Part shown: piece after piece, positions 53,954 to 63,500 of the stretch | Layout: each line of letters opens with the position of its first letter | Numbering within the stretch: position 1 is the first letter of the stretch | Assembly: GCA_963750735.1 (NCBI GenBank) | Contig: CAVVRY010000009.1 | Location: forward strand, 62,001-126,000 | From: JANTGF01 sp963750735 | GTDB lineage: Bacteria; Bacteroidota; Bacteroidia; Bacteroidales; VadinHA17 | Direction of reading: 5' to 3' | DNA: 64,000 nucleotides | Notes under the pieces: model-generated | The model's database searches: none | What the model was told of the DNA's origin: nothing | What the model saw: only the letters and a program-made list of their open reading frames with translations | Program-made: the position numbers and the translations under genes

Positions 53954-54724
53954 CTATTCTCCCTCTGGTTCATAAGAAAGATCTTTAAGGTAGTACCAAT
54001 CAATTAATTTTGATGGTTTTCTTTGCAGTTGTCTAATCTTAGACAAAAAATCTGTCCAATCATCTCCCATGGCTTCCTGCATTTTATCCATCTTTTTAAT
54101 ATACTCAATCTTATTTAGACCAAAGAACATTAAAATAAAGCAGGGTTCTTCATAGCCCATTTCTCCAATGGCATAAAATGCGGAAGCACCGTAATCTATC
54201 TCTTCCCAGCGTTTATTTAGCCATCTTATTATGTCCACCATTTCCTCCTCTTTCCCGAATTTCAGGTGCATTTCTACCATTTGTGTGTAGATTCCATCTG
54301 TTCTTTCGTAATAAGGATTCTTGGGAGCATACTGAAGATAATCCAGTACAGTGCAGGTTTTCCTCTTGAAATGAGTCCTGGTTCTGTTATAGGCATCATA
54401 CTTTTCTTTTCCCCACTTTTCAATTACCTTATTCCAGGCAGAATGTAACTTTTCAATATCGTTTAATGAGCCAATAGGAGTCCAATACTGATAAACAAGA
54501 GGTCTCGGTTCCCAGACAAAAATGGAAAAAGGCATTTTTTCCTGCTTTCCAAGTTCAAATAATTCTTTAATTAACTTATTATATTCATCTAATTTTTCAG
54601 GGATTACCTCTTCCTCCCAGCAATACCAGAGCTGCTCATTTTTCTCTTCCTGAGCATTGACAAAACTACTTCCAATTGTTACCAACAAGAGAATTAGAAA
54701 AGTAAGCGAAAGGTTTTTTTTCAT
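53954..54724 (-). CDS. Secreted protein with two diverged ferredoxin-like (ABM-type) halves
   Basis: 256 residues. The signal peptide ends in FVNAQ. Two similar stretches can be seen: LWYCWEEEVIPEKLDEYNKL then FSIFVWEPRPLVYQYW, and IYTQMVEMHLKFGKEEEMVD then SAFYAIGEMGYEEPCFILMF. Each looks like a dimeric alpha/beta-barrel half (beta strand, helix, antiparallel strands). No catalytic motif and no family recognised. In such proteins the pair forms an intramolecular dimer that binds a small ligand. That is inference from the pattern. Confidence 0.65.
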   Translation of the reverse strand: MKKNLSLTFLILLLVTIGSSFVNAQEEKNEQLWYCWEEEVIPEKLDEYNKLIKELFELGKQEKMPFSIFVWEPRPLVYQYWTPIGSLNDIEKLHSAWNKVIEKWGKEKYDAYNRTRTHFKRKTCTVLDYLQYAPKNPYYERTDGIYTQMVEMHLKFGKEEEMVDIIRWLNKRWEEIDYGASAFYAIGEMGYEEPCFILMFFGLNKIEYIKKMDKMQEAMGDDWTDFLSKIRQLQRKPSKLIDWYYLKDLSYEPEGE

Positions 54725-54979
54725 GACTGAATTATTTAAGGATTTATACCATGGTTTGATTTATGAACAATGTCTGGTTATAAAGTATTTTATAAAGCTT
54801 ATTGGTGGAATTGAAGGAGGGAAATCTGACATTTTGGGCTACTAAGTAAATCTTGCAAATAAGATAAAGAATTATTTGCAAATTACCAAATAAATTATTG
54901 ATAATGTGGGAGGTAGACAATGGGAATTAAGCATACGGGCATCAAGAAAGACACCTAATTTATTCATCTAAAGTCAAAT

Positions 54980-55834
54980 CTAAATCAAACGTGTTTTCCC
55001 TTCTGAATGCTCAACCTTCGCATACGGAATTTGTTTCTTTTTTGACTTTTTTATATTGTAAAGCATGAATGGTGCAAAAATAAACCAATCAAATGCTGAA
55101 TGAATGGCATCTTTTGGACAACTCAATTCACATGTGGCACACAGAATACAATTTGAATGCCATTTGAGTTTCCCATTACTCTTTTCAGTTATGTTATTCA
55201 CAGGACACTTATGTATACAAATACCACAGTTATCACATTTATTGTCAGCCCTGAAAGTTTTGCTATACATTAATTTAGCAAAGGGGCGCGCTACCAGCAT
55301 TCTTTCAATTCCATACATAAATGGCGTATAAGGATCAAAGGGTTCCACCCTGGGATTTGGATCTGCATATCTTGTAACAACTTTTTTCCCAAAATCTTCT
55401 GCTGAGGACAGTTCAGTTTTGGTAGGAGAGTCAGGAGAAAACATTATTCCCCTTTTTATGTACCCCATCCAAAAGTCAACTCCAAAACTGATGAAATATC
55501 CAAGGTCTTTGGCTCCTTTGGTTTTTAGTTTGCGGCGTATCCAATTTCCGCAATTCCCTGGATGTGTGCCATGCAAAACAAAAACAAAAAATGATTTATT
55601 TTCAAGACCTTTCAGGTTGTTTACAAAATCCTCAACAATAAACGGGGGCCTGAAGAAATAAGTTGGGGTTCCAATGCCAATAACATCATATTCTTCAACA
55701 TCGGGAATATCACTTCCCGAGATGTCGAAATGAGTAAGCTCCCACTTAGAAGATAACAGGCTGCCGGCAATTTTTTGGGCTAACTTTTTAGTAGAGCCTG
55801 TTTGTGAAAAAGTTGCAATAAGTACTTTTACCAT
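54980..55834 (-). CDS. EFR1-type flavodoxin-ferredoxin fusion protein
   Basis: 284 residues from MVKVLIATFSQTGSTKKL (ATG 55834); an in-frame ATG 24 nt upstream is possible. The N-terminal flavodoxin-like domain has the FMN-phosphate loop SQTGSTKK and YDVIGIGTPTYFFRPPFIVE. The C-terminal part carries two [4Fe-4S] motifs: CDNCGICIHKCP and CILCATCELSCP. A membrane-proximal hydrophobic stretch (DWFIFAPFMLYN) follows. A redox carrier passing electrons between flavin and iron-sulfur clusters; partner unknown. TAAATTTG on the minus strand at 55884-55891 is a candidate -7 element. Confidence 0.87.
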   Translation of the reverse strand: MVKVLIATFSQTGSTKKLAQKIAGSLLSSKWELTHFDISGSDIPDVEEYDVIGIGTPTYFFRPPFIVEDFVNNLKGLENKSFFVFVLHGTHPGNCGNWIRRKLKTKGAKDLGYFISFGVDFWMGYIKRGIMFSPDSPTKTELSSAEDFGKKVVTRYADPNPRVEPFDPYTPFMYGIERMLVARPFAKLMYSKTFRADNKCDNCGICIHKCPVNNITEKSNGKLKWHSNCILCATCELSCPKDAIHSAFDWFIFAPFMLYNIKKSKKKQIPYAKVEHSEGKTRLI

Positions 55835-55858
55835 TTTTGAAAAGTTAAAAGGGTCCAA

Positions 55859-56365
55859 ATAGCCCCTGATGCATCAATTAGACCAAATTTAAGTAGCGTA
55901 GATTTGGCTTTGTTAACAATTATTAGTTAAACGAAACTCATAAGTTACAAAATCAATCACTAAAAACCAAATAATAAACTGAATATGTGAGGAGTAAGAA
56001 CATCTACTCGAATAACTTTTTAAATGTTTTATTTGGGTTATCTGACAGAAAGTTCAAAGTTTGAATGCCTGTCCACCGGACACAAAACCCAGGTTAAAAG
56101 CAAATGAAATTAATCCAAAGTAAGGTGAAAAATTAGGGGAATACTATCAAGGGCGAATAGCTGATCGGTAAATTCAATTGTAATCAATGCACCAAAAATT
56201 GCTGTAAAGATCCTTTTTCCATTTAGTTTTCACTCTGCTAAAAGTGAGTTTTAGGCTTGTAGTAAAATTTATAGTGTTAAAACAGTTATATTTCGCTTTT
56301 TAAAAGGGTATATATAATAGTATATTGAGTGGTTTAATATTTAAAATAATTAACAAATAGAAATC
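55859..56365. other. About 500-bp intergenic region
   Basis: AT-rich DNA upstream of the flavodoxin-ferredoxin gene and downstream of the CorA gene. Apart from the candidate -7 element at 55884-55891 I see no gene, repeat or clear hairpin. Confidence 0.5.
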
Positions 56366-57421
56366 TCAGAACCATTTCTTTCGCCTGAAATAAATTAACA
56401 TCCCAACCAGCACTACAACTATTATAAACCAAACTCCAAAATAACCCCATTTCCATGCTAATTCTGGCATATAACTAAAATTCATACCATAAATACCGGC
56501 AATAAATGTCAGGGGTATAAAAATGGAGGCTACTACTGTTAGGGTTTTCATAATCTGGTTCATTCGGTTACCCTGCAGTGAAAAGAAAAGGTTAATACTA
56601 CTATCCAGCCTTGTCTCAATTTTATCGCAATCATCCAGGAGGGTTAAGCAGAGATCTTTTAACTCATAATAATACTTAATATGGTTCTGTGATACCCTAT
56701 TAAATTCTTCACGTTCAATTTTTGCAACAAATTCTTTTATAGGTATAATTGTTTTCTTAATTTGATGTGTTTGCCTTTTATAAAGATCTATAGTTTTAAG
56801 AATCTCAGGTGAAGGGTCAGAATTTATATCTACAAGTCCTAATTCATCAAGTTTGTTCTCAATGTTATTTACTGTATTAAAATAATTATCCAATATGGCC
56901 TCGAGCAATAAAAACAAGAGAAAATCGGTACCCCGTTGACGAGCTATTCCCACATTGTTTCTAAGCCGCTGGCGAATATGATCAAAATAATCCGCTACCC
57001 GTTCCTGGAACGAAACAAGATAGTTTTTTCCCAAAATAAAACTCAACTGTTCTGTTTCACCTTCCATCTCGCTGGAAGGAAGAATCGATTTCATTGAAAA
57101 AAACCAGTAATCTTCATATTCCTGGAACTTTGGCCTTTGGTTGATATCCAGTATATCCTGAATGACCAGATTGTGCACTCCTAGCTTATTACAAATGCTG
57201 GTTATTTGCTCGACATCATGAATGCCATGCGTGTTCAGCCAGTAATGATAACCATCGTCTGGAAATCCATTAAACTCTTTCTCTGAGTAATTTTCATTCT
57301 CGAAAAATTCATTCTGATTGTACCTGAATAATTGTAAACTTATATTTTCTAACTGCTTAATCCCCGTAAAAACAGGTGATAATGGATTTATTTTTTTTCT
57401 ACTAAGAATTTTTCTAGTCAT
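56366..57421 (-). CDS. corA: CorA-family Mg2+/Co2+ channel
   Basis: 351 residues. A large N-terminal cytoplasmic alpha/beta domain (HYWLNTHGIHDVEQITSICN, NQRPKFQEYEDYWFFSMKSI) is followed by a long stalk helix and two C-terminal membrane helices. The selectivity motif GMN is in FIAGIYGMNFSYMPELAWKW, and the basic tail is FRRKKWF. Length and order fit CorA. It is the first of several leftward ion-homeostasis genes. Confidence 0.93.
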   Translation of the reverse strand: MTRKILSRKKINPLSPVFTGIKQLENISLQLFRYNQNEFFENENYSEKEFNGFPDDGYHYWLNTHGIHDVEQITSICNKLGVHNLVIQDILDINQRPKFQEYEDYWFFSMKSILPSSEMEGETEQLSFILGKNYLVSFQERVADYFDHIRQRLRNNVGIARQRGTDFLLFLLLEAILDNYFNTVNNIENKLDELGLVDINSDPSPEILKTIDLYKRQTHQIKKTIIPIKEFVAKIEREEFNRVSQNHIKYYYELKDLCLTLLDDCDKIETRLDSSINLFFSLQGNRMNQIMKTLTVVASIFIPLTFIAGIYGMNFSYMPELAWKWGYFGVWFIIVVVLVGMLIYFRRKKWF

Positions 57422-57511
57422 CTTTTAAATCCTTTTTATAAACCAATGTTCTATATGGAAATGGGATCAATAACCTTATCCAATAAAAACTATAATTATA
57501 AATTTAACTAA

Positions 57512-58354
57512 TTATTCCTTACTAATATTTGATTTTACATGTAAATCCAATTGGGGAAATGGAATTCTTATACCATTTTCAGCAAATTTTTTATTTATAA
57601 TCCTTCGGATATCACTTTTTACTTTTCCTATTCTAAAAACATTTTCACTAAAAAATAAAAGCTGAAAATCTAAGGAAGAATTTCCAAAATTCATTAACCG
57701 GGCCTCAATTAATTCTCTGTCATAAATATCAGGATGATCTATTGCACTTTGCTCTAAAATTTTTATTACATGATCAACATTACTACCATAAGCCACGCCA
57801 ATTTCAATTCTGAAACGGGTTTTCTTTGATTGATGACTCCAATTAATAACCTTATTGGTTGTTATTAGTGAATTAGGAAGAATAATAGAAATATCATCTC
57901 TATTTAGTCCTTTTGATGTGCGCAATCCAATACTTTGAATTTTCACAACATCTCCATCTATTTCAAGAACATCATTCACTTTTATTGATCTTTCTGAAAG
58001 CAAAATAATACCCGATATAACATCGTTAAATGTTTGTTGCAGTCCCAAGCCCACCCCAACAAGTAAGGCAGCTGAGCCAGCTATTAAAACAGTAACTTTA
58101 ACACCAATTGTCTCCAGAATAAGTCCAATGGCTATAACCCAAATTACATATTTTATAATCTGAAAAAGTGCGTATGAATTACCTGTGTCAAGCTTAGAGA
58201 ATTTATTTCTACGTAGCAGTGCTTTCTTTATGAGCCACAACATTAATAATGTAAGTACAACTATTCCCAAAATACTTACAAGGGTATAAATCCTTATTTC
58301 ATAATTTCCGATATGAATAAATTTAAATTCTAAAATTTTGCTTAGTTTTTCCAT
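57512..58354 (-). CDS. MscS-family mechanosensitive channel
   Basis: 280 residues from MEKLSKILEFKFIHIG; an upstream in-frame ATG would add 25 residues without clear function. Two N-terminal helices (LVSILGIVVLTLLMLWLIKK, IIKYVIWVIAIGLILETIG) precede the pore helix GSAALLVGVGLGLQQTFNDV with its Gly/Ala packing. The MscS beta domain (VNDVLEIDGDVVKIQSIGLR) and C-terminal alpha/beta domain ending FPQLDLHV follow. Opens under hypo-osmotic stress. Confidence 0.9.
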   Translation of the reverse strand: MEKLSKILEFKFIHIGNYEIRIYTLVSILGIVVLTLLMLWLIKKALLRRNKFSKLDTGNSYALFQIIKYVIWVIAIGLILETIGVKVTVLIAGSAALLVGVGLGLQQTFNDVISGIILLSERSIKVNDVLEIDGDVVKIQSIGLRTSKGLNRDDISIILPNSLITTNKVINWSHQSKKTRFRIEIGVAYGSNVDHVIKILEQSAIDHPDIYDRELIEARLMNFGNSSLDFQLLFFSENVFRIGKVKSDIRRIINKKFAENGIRIPFPQLDLHVKSNISKE

Positions 58355-58594
58355 CTTGTTTGTTGCATTCGGGATTCTAAAAATGCTTGTGTGCAATACG
58401 AAGATATTAAAAAAGGAAGGATGATACAACGATAGAACATGAAACTGTTTCTAACTCTTTATGGCTGAATTCATTGTCAATCAAAATCAATACAAAATTC
58501 CAAATCAGCTAAGTTTAACCTCCTCCTATTTATCAGTACCGAGTGATAGTTGAGATAGTAACCATGTAAGAATAATACAAAACCTGAGGATAAT

Positions 58595-59443
58595 TTATAC
58601 CGTTTTTAAATCCTTTTTGTATACCAATGTTCTATAAGGAAATGGTATCTCTATACCTTCCTTATCAAACCTTTTTTTCACCAATTTTAAAAGGTCGCAT
58701 TTTAAAGCAAAAGCAGTATCATTCCCAGTAGTCCAGACATAGGCTTTTAATTCAACTGAAAAGTCTGATAATTCAATTACCAATACATCCACGAAAGAAT
58801 TGTTCATGGTTTTTTCCTTATTGCTTCTAATATCAACTGCTAATGGGTGGTTCTGAGCTTCATCACGAATTATTTCAATTGCTTTGTCAATATCAGAATC
58901 ATAACTTATAGAGAAAACAATATGTTTTCTAATTTTTTCATCTTGAATGCTACTATTTATAATGGTTTCTTCACTTATAACACTGTTAGGCATTATTATT
59001 CTTCTACTTTCATAGTCTTTTATAATAGTATGCCTCAAGGTAATCTCCTCAACCATACCTTTTTGCCCATCTTTAAATTCAATTATATCTAATACTCTAA
59101 AGGGTTTAAATATCAAGATAAAAATCCCACTAATTATATTTGAGAAGGCTTTTTGAGAAGCAAATCCGACAACAACAGCAACTACTCCTGCTCCGGCGAA
59201 GAGCGCTGCTCCAGCCGATTTCAGGTATGGAATCTTATAAAAAATAAAAATTATGGCTATAGTATAAATAATTAGGCCAATAGAATTTTTAAGGAAAGAA
59301 AAGTGAGTTGGGTCCGCACCAAGCTTTTTGGCATATTTGGAAATAATAATACCAAGTAATTTTCGAATAATCACAACTAAAATGGTGGCAATAGAAATTG
59401 TTATGGCAATTAGAAGAAGGTAATTTAATGTCTCTTTATTCAT
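58595..59443 (-). CDS. MscS-family mechanosensitive channel (second)
   Basis: 282 residues with N-terminal helices (LLLIAITISIATILVVIIRK, NSIGLIIYTIAIIFIFYKI), pore helix GAALFAGAGVVAVVVGFASQ KAFSN and beta domain DIIEFKDGQKGMVEEITLRH. It ends IEIPFPYRTLVYKKD. It differs clearly from the two other MscS proteins here, so the set is not a recent duplication. The C-terminal sequence shares the pattern IPFP with the neighbouring channel. Confidence 0.9.
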   Translation of the reverse strand: MNKETLNYLLLIAITISIATILVVIIRKLLGIIISKYAKKLGADPTHFSFLKNSIGLIIYTIAIIFIFYKIPYLKSAGAALFAGAGVVAVVVGFASQKAFSNIISGIFILIFKPFRVLDIIEFKDGQKGMVEEITLRHTIIKDYESRRIIMPNSVISEETIINSSIQDEKIRKHIVFSISYDSDIDKAIEIIRDEAQNHPLAVDIRSNKEKTMNNSFVDVLVIELSDFSVELKAYVWTTGNDTAFALKCDLLKLVKKRFDKEGIEIPFPYRTLVYKKDLKTV

Positions 59444-59614
59444 AATTTCTAGACTTTAATATTTTAGCCAGATTTTTTATTTATTTTGAATTTTCCAGGC
59501 AATATTTGATTCTGAAAACTACCAGTATAAAGATATATTATTCTTGGTTCATAATATATTGTAATTCCGAAATTCAAAATCCACTCGCCTGGTTTTAAAA
59601 CTTTTTCCAGTAAG

Positions 59615-60982
59615 CTACATCCCTCCAAGCTTAGACAATGTTATTGAAGCAAAACTTAATGCCAGGAAAAAACCAACCATATCTGTTACTGTTGTTAAAA
59701 TAGGTCCGGAAGCGAGAGCCGGGTCAACTTTAAATCGCTTGAGAAGTAGCGGAATAGTACCTCCTAATGAAACGGCAACCACCGTATTTATTGATAGGGC
59801 CCCTCCTACAACAAGACCAAGATAAATGTTTCCTTTCCACAAGAATGCTGCACTGCCAATAAGAATACCAAGTACTAAACCGTTAATAAGCCCAACTGAT
59901 ATTTCCTGAAACCAAACTCTCATCGCTTCTGTTGGCCTTACAATTCCAAGTGACAACTCACGCATACTGACTGCAACTGCCTGGTTACCTGAGCATCCGC
60001 TCATGTCTGATATTATTGGAAGGAAAACAGCCAGTGCAATAACAGCCTGCAATGTGTCCTGAAAAAATGCAATGATACTTGCTGCCATAATGTTCAATAA
60101 GATATTTACAGATAACCATGAGAGTCTTCTTTTTGATCGAAGAATCACAGGCATGGATCTCAACTCTTCCCCTCCTACAATCCCCTGGGTTTCCAGGTGT
60201 TCCAGGTTTATTCGATTGTTTATAGCCTCCAAAACAGTTTTCCGCTTAAGTACCCCGATAAGCATTTCATTTTCATCAATAACCGGGAAGCCAAAGAATT
60301 CAAAATTTGTAAAAAAATTGTTAAGCTCATCCAATGAAGTGTTAACATCAACCGCCACTGCTTCCTTTATCAGTATCTCTGAAAGCTGTTGATCGGGGTT
60401 GGCCATTATTAGATCCTGCATCTGTAGAACTCCAATCAGTTTACCTGGCCTGGATACAACATAGAGATATCTCAATTGATACTTTTTATATCTATCAGCA
60501 TTTCTTTTTATGTCCTCTATCACTGCTCCTACAGTATCTGTTTCAAAATATCGAAAATACTCTGTTATCATTAAGCCTCCAGCAGTATTGGGTTTGTATT
60601 CAATAATTTGCCGGACACTTTCAGCTTCGCTGGGTTTCATTTCAGTTAAAATGGCCTCTGCTTCCTTTTCCTCCAAAACCCTGATAAGGTCTACTTGTTC
60701 ACCGCTTTCCATTTCATTGATAATGGCTGCCGCATTGCTTGTATTCATCCCCCCAATAATATCAACCGAAGATACACCAGGCAGGCCAATTACATTTGCA
60801 GCATCTTCAGGCTTAAGCATATTGATCAGGGCATACTGTTCATTTTTCTTCAAGCTTGACATCATATGCACTAATTCACCAGCCGAAAGGGATTCAATGT
60901 ATTTTGTTAGTTCTTTCCGATTATTTGTCTCAAGAAACAAACGAACTGATTCCTTGGGTTTAATACTTAAAATTTGGTTCAT
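59615..60982 (-). CDS. mgtE: MgtE-family Mg2+ transporter
   Basis: 455 residues. The N-terminal superhelical domain carries repeated MKPEDAANVIG-like segments (residues about 30-140). A CBS pair (YVVSRPGKLIGVLQMQDLIM; FFGFPVIDENEMLIGVLKRK) precedes five membrane helices with AVFLPIISDMSGCSGNQAVA and the C-terminal PILTTVTDMVGFFLALSFAS, where the Asp lies in the pore. The N and CBS domains sense cytoplasmic Mg2+ and close the channel when it is high. With CorA nearby, the region has two independent Mg2+ routes. Confidence 0.94.
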   Translation of the reverse strand: MNQILSIKPKESVRLFLETNNRKELTKYIESLSAGELVHMMSSLKKNEQYALINMLKPEDAANVIGLPGVSSVDIIGGMNTSNAAAIINEMESGEQVDLIRVLEEKEAEAILTEMKPSEAESVRQIIEYKPNTAGGLMITEYFRYFETDTVGAVIEDIKRNADRYKKYQLRYLYVVSRPGKLIGVLQMQDLIMANPDQQLSEILIKEAVAVDVNTSLDELNNFFTNFEFFGFPVIDENEMLIGVLKRKTVLEAINNRINLEHLETQGIVGGEELRSMPVILRSKRRLSWLSVNILLNIMAASIIAFFQDTLQAVIALAVFLPIISDMSGCSGNQAVAVSMRELSLGIVRPTEAMRVWFQEISVGLINGLVLGILIGSAAFLWKGNIYLGLVVGGALSINTVVAVSLGGTIPLLLKRFKVDPALASGPILTTVTDMVGFFLALSFASITLSKLGGM

Positions 60983-61253
60983 AATTACTGTGTATGAGAA
61001 TAGGTATTAGCTTTAATTTTACATTACTCAATACTTCACTTTCATGAAGACAATTTCTGGATGGTTCTGGGATTTAAACTAACTACATTCAATAAATCTT
61101 AAACAAATTTATTTACTGCATAAAAAGGGTGCCATCTATAAAAAATAATTCTTAATTATTATATGAAGGTTCTATAAAAACCTCAACACCTGGTTATTTA
61201 TTGATCGCTTTTTGGATGAATATCCAAATAAACTTCGGGAAAAAGATTATTGA

Positions 61254-62381
61254 TTACAATTGGCTCTTTTTTATAGTATCACCGAAAAGTTTACTAATAA
61301 GTTCAGAAGCCATTTTTTTATAGCGCAGTTCTTTTTCAGTTTCTCCCTTCTTCCCATAAACTTCCGATAGGCCAAGTAAAGAAGGGATATGCATTTCATT
61401 ATAGCTTAAGCAAATCAGATATTCTCCAATGGCTTCATCCAATGAATTCATATTTTGTTTTTGCTTGGCAAGGTTATAATGATTCTTAATATTACTTATT
61501 TTATTTTCAAGCCTGAGGTTTAGAATGTCTTCAGATTTGGTGGTGATAAAAGAGAGTGAGATTTGCCTTATGACTTTTTCTGTTACGCTGCCCATCATAA
61601 TTCTACTCAAGCCAGTGTGACCATGGGAACCCATTATAATAAGATCATATTTTTTAGAATTGCATTCATTTAAAATCTCCTTGTATGGCTCTCCTGTTCT
61701 AAGTGTATAATTCCATTCAATATTTGAAAAGGATAAACTATTTAGAAACTCTTTAAGATGTTGTTTGTGTTTTTGTTGTAAATCCTCGTTCTCGTGTAAA
61801 AACCCACCTGTTAAAAAGGGGAACTTTTTTGAAATTGGTGAAAAAACTGAAAGAAGAGTTAAGTTCGCTTTAAATTCCCTGGCTAAATGAACAGAATTTA
61901 AAACAGCTCGTCTTGAAGCATCTGAAAAATCAACCGGACATAAAATGTTTTTAATTTTACCGCTAAATCCTTTCTTTACTACCCACACTGGTTTATCGCA
62001 ATGCCTGATAACTTTTTCAATTATTAAATCCAATATATTGCTCCCCGACTCGGTTACATTTACAATGCCAAACAAAACAAGATTAACATTATACTTCAAT
62101 GCTGTAATTACAATTTTATCTATATGATTCCCGTAATCAATAACCGATTCTACTTTCTGTATTCCACCTGATTTAATCTTTCCATGCACTTTTTTGATAT
62201 GATCTTTTTCCTGAGTCTGAGTCATTTCAGAGATATTCTGATAACCTAAATCCTTATATGAGATGTACAACAATATAATCTCTGATTGATATAGTTTAGC
62301 TAATTCAATAGCAAACTTTAATGATTCGTTGGAATAGTACCCTGGATTTATGGGCAATAATATTTTCTTAAGTAGTTTCAT
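61254..62381 (-). CDS. Tandem universal-stress protein with C-terminal TPR-like extension
   Basis: 375 residues. Two UspA domains: residues 1-137 (KILLPINPGYYSNESLKFAI, lacking the nucleotide loop) and 143-290 (KNILCPVDFSDASRRAVLNS). The second has the ATP-binding G-x2-G-x9-G pattern in MGSHGHTGLSRIMMGSVTEK. The last 80 residues (HYNLAKQKQNMNSLDEAIGE, LSEVYGKKGETEKELRYKKM) are helical and look like one or two TPR units. A stress signalling role in the cytoplasm is likely. Lies between MgtE and MscS genes on the same strand. Confidence 0.87.
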   Translation of the reverse strand: MKLLKKILLPINPGYYSNESLKFAIELAKLYQSEIILLYISYKDLGYQNISEMTQTQEKDHIKKVHGKIKSGGIQKVESVIDYGNHIDKIVITALKYNVNLVLFGIVNVTESGSNILDLIIEKVIRHCDKPVWVVKKGFSGKIKNILCPVDFSDASRRAVLNSVHLAREFKANLTLLSVFSPISKKFPFLTGGFLHENEDLQQKHKQHLKEFLNSLSFSNIEWNYTLRTGEPYKEILNECNSKKYDLIIMGSHGHTGLSRIMMGSVTEKVIRQISLSFITTKSEDILNLRLENKISNIKNHYNLAKQKQNMNSLDEAIGEYLICLSYNEMHIPSLLGLSEVYGKKGETEKELRYKKMASELISKLFGDTIKKSQL

Positions 62382-62472
62382 TTTGTGTTAATATTTGAAT
62401 CTAGGTTATTGGAGTTTTTTCACTCTTATAACGAGAGGTAGTGATGAAAAAAACTATTAAGATTTGAAGGCA

Positions 62473-63498
62473 TTATAAAATAATCCGATTGTAAAATTCG
62501 GGTTTAATAATTTCTTGTTCCAGCAATGATTTCAAGACTAACTCAGTCATCTCACTTTTAAATGCAAACTCTTTACTCAGATTAGAGACATATGCTTTTA
62601 AGCGCATTTTCAAAATAGTTCTGTGCTCATGCATTTCATTAATAAACAGTACGGTAATGGGTTTATTCAGAAAAATGTATTTAGATACCTGTGCGGCTTC
62701 AGTAGCAATTTTTCGCACCAGTTCTGTATTCACATCAATAGGTAAATAAATTTCGGCTACTACCTGACAGTTATTTTCGCCTGAATTGGAATTAGAAACC
62801 TCTTCAATCATGAATTCACTGTTTGGTATGGTTATGGTTGAGTCATCGGCAGTAACGATCTTCGTTGACCGGATCCCTATTTCGATAACTTCACCATAGT
62901 ATTTACCAGCCTCAATTTTATCCCCAATCTGGAAAGGTCTGTCAAACATAACCACCAAGCCTCCAAAAACATTTTTTATAAGGTCCTGTGCGGCGAATCC
63001 AACCGCCACGCCAACAGAAGCAAAAAAGGCCAACAGTGTAGCAACTGGTGGGTTGAAAAAGCCAACTATAACAACGTAAATTATAAATATCCATGCTAAA
63101 ATTCGGAAAATGGGAATGGCTCTTTTAATAATAAACTCATAACGGGTATATCGGGTCGAAAATCGATATAATAAAATAATCATAAGCCTAATAACAAAGT
63201 AGCCTGAAATTATGAATACCAGAGCCCAAATAATTTTAGGGATAGATATAATATCAGTGACTGAAGGAGGATTTAAAATTTGCTCGCTTGTGGTGGTCCT
63301 GGTTGAATCTGTATCGTTGACTCTTTTAAAAAGTTTGTTGTCTTTTTTAGTTGATTCCAGAACTGTTTTAGGCAAGGAATCAACTTTTGCACCCTGAGCC
63401 ACTGCAGAAAACGAGAGGGATAGCTGAGCAAGAATAATCCCAACAATAAGCAGCTTTATATAACCCTTAAACTTTATTATTTGCTTTCTTTTCATCAT
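62473..63498 (-). CDS. MscS-family mechanosensitive channel with signal peptide (third)
   Basis: 341 residues. The N-terminal signal peptide ends at SAVAQG, followed by a Lys/Thr-rich periplasmic segment. Three membrane helices (IIWALVFIISGYFVIRLMII, AWIFIIYVVIVGFFNPPVAT, then the pore helix FFASVGVAVGFAAQDLIKN) follow, and the beta domain is FQIGDKIEAGKYYGEVIEIG. The start is 2 nt after the upstream gene's stop, so the pair is translationally linked. Confidence 0.9.
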   Translation of the reverse strand: MMKRKQIIKFKGYIKLLIVGIILAQLSLSFSAVAQGAKVDSLPKTVLESTKKDNKLFKRVNDTDSTRTTTSEQILNPPSVTDIISIPKIIWALVFIISGYFVIRLMIILLYRFSTRYTRYEFIIKRAIPIFRILAWIFIIYVVIVGFFNPPVATLLAFFASVGVAVGFAAQDLIKNVFGGLVVMFDRPFQIGDKIEAGKYYGEVIEIGIRSTKIVTADDSTITIPNSEFMIEEVSNSNSGENNCQVVAEIYLPIDVNTELVRKIATEAAQVSKYIFLNKPITVLFINEMHEHRTILKMRLKAYVSNLSKEFAFKSEMTELVLKSLLEQEIIKPEFYNRIIL

Positions 63499-63500
63499 TC

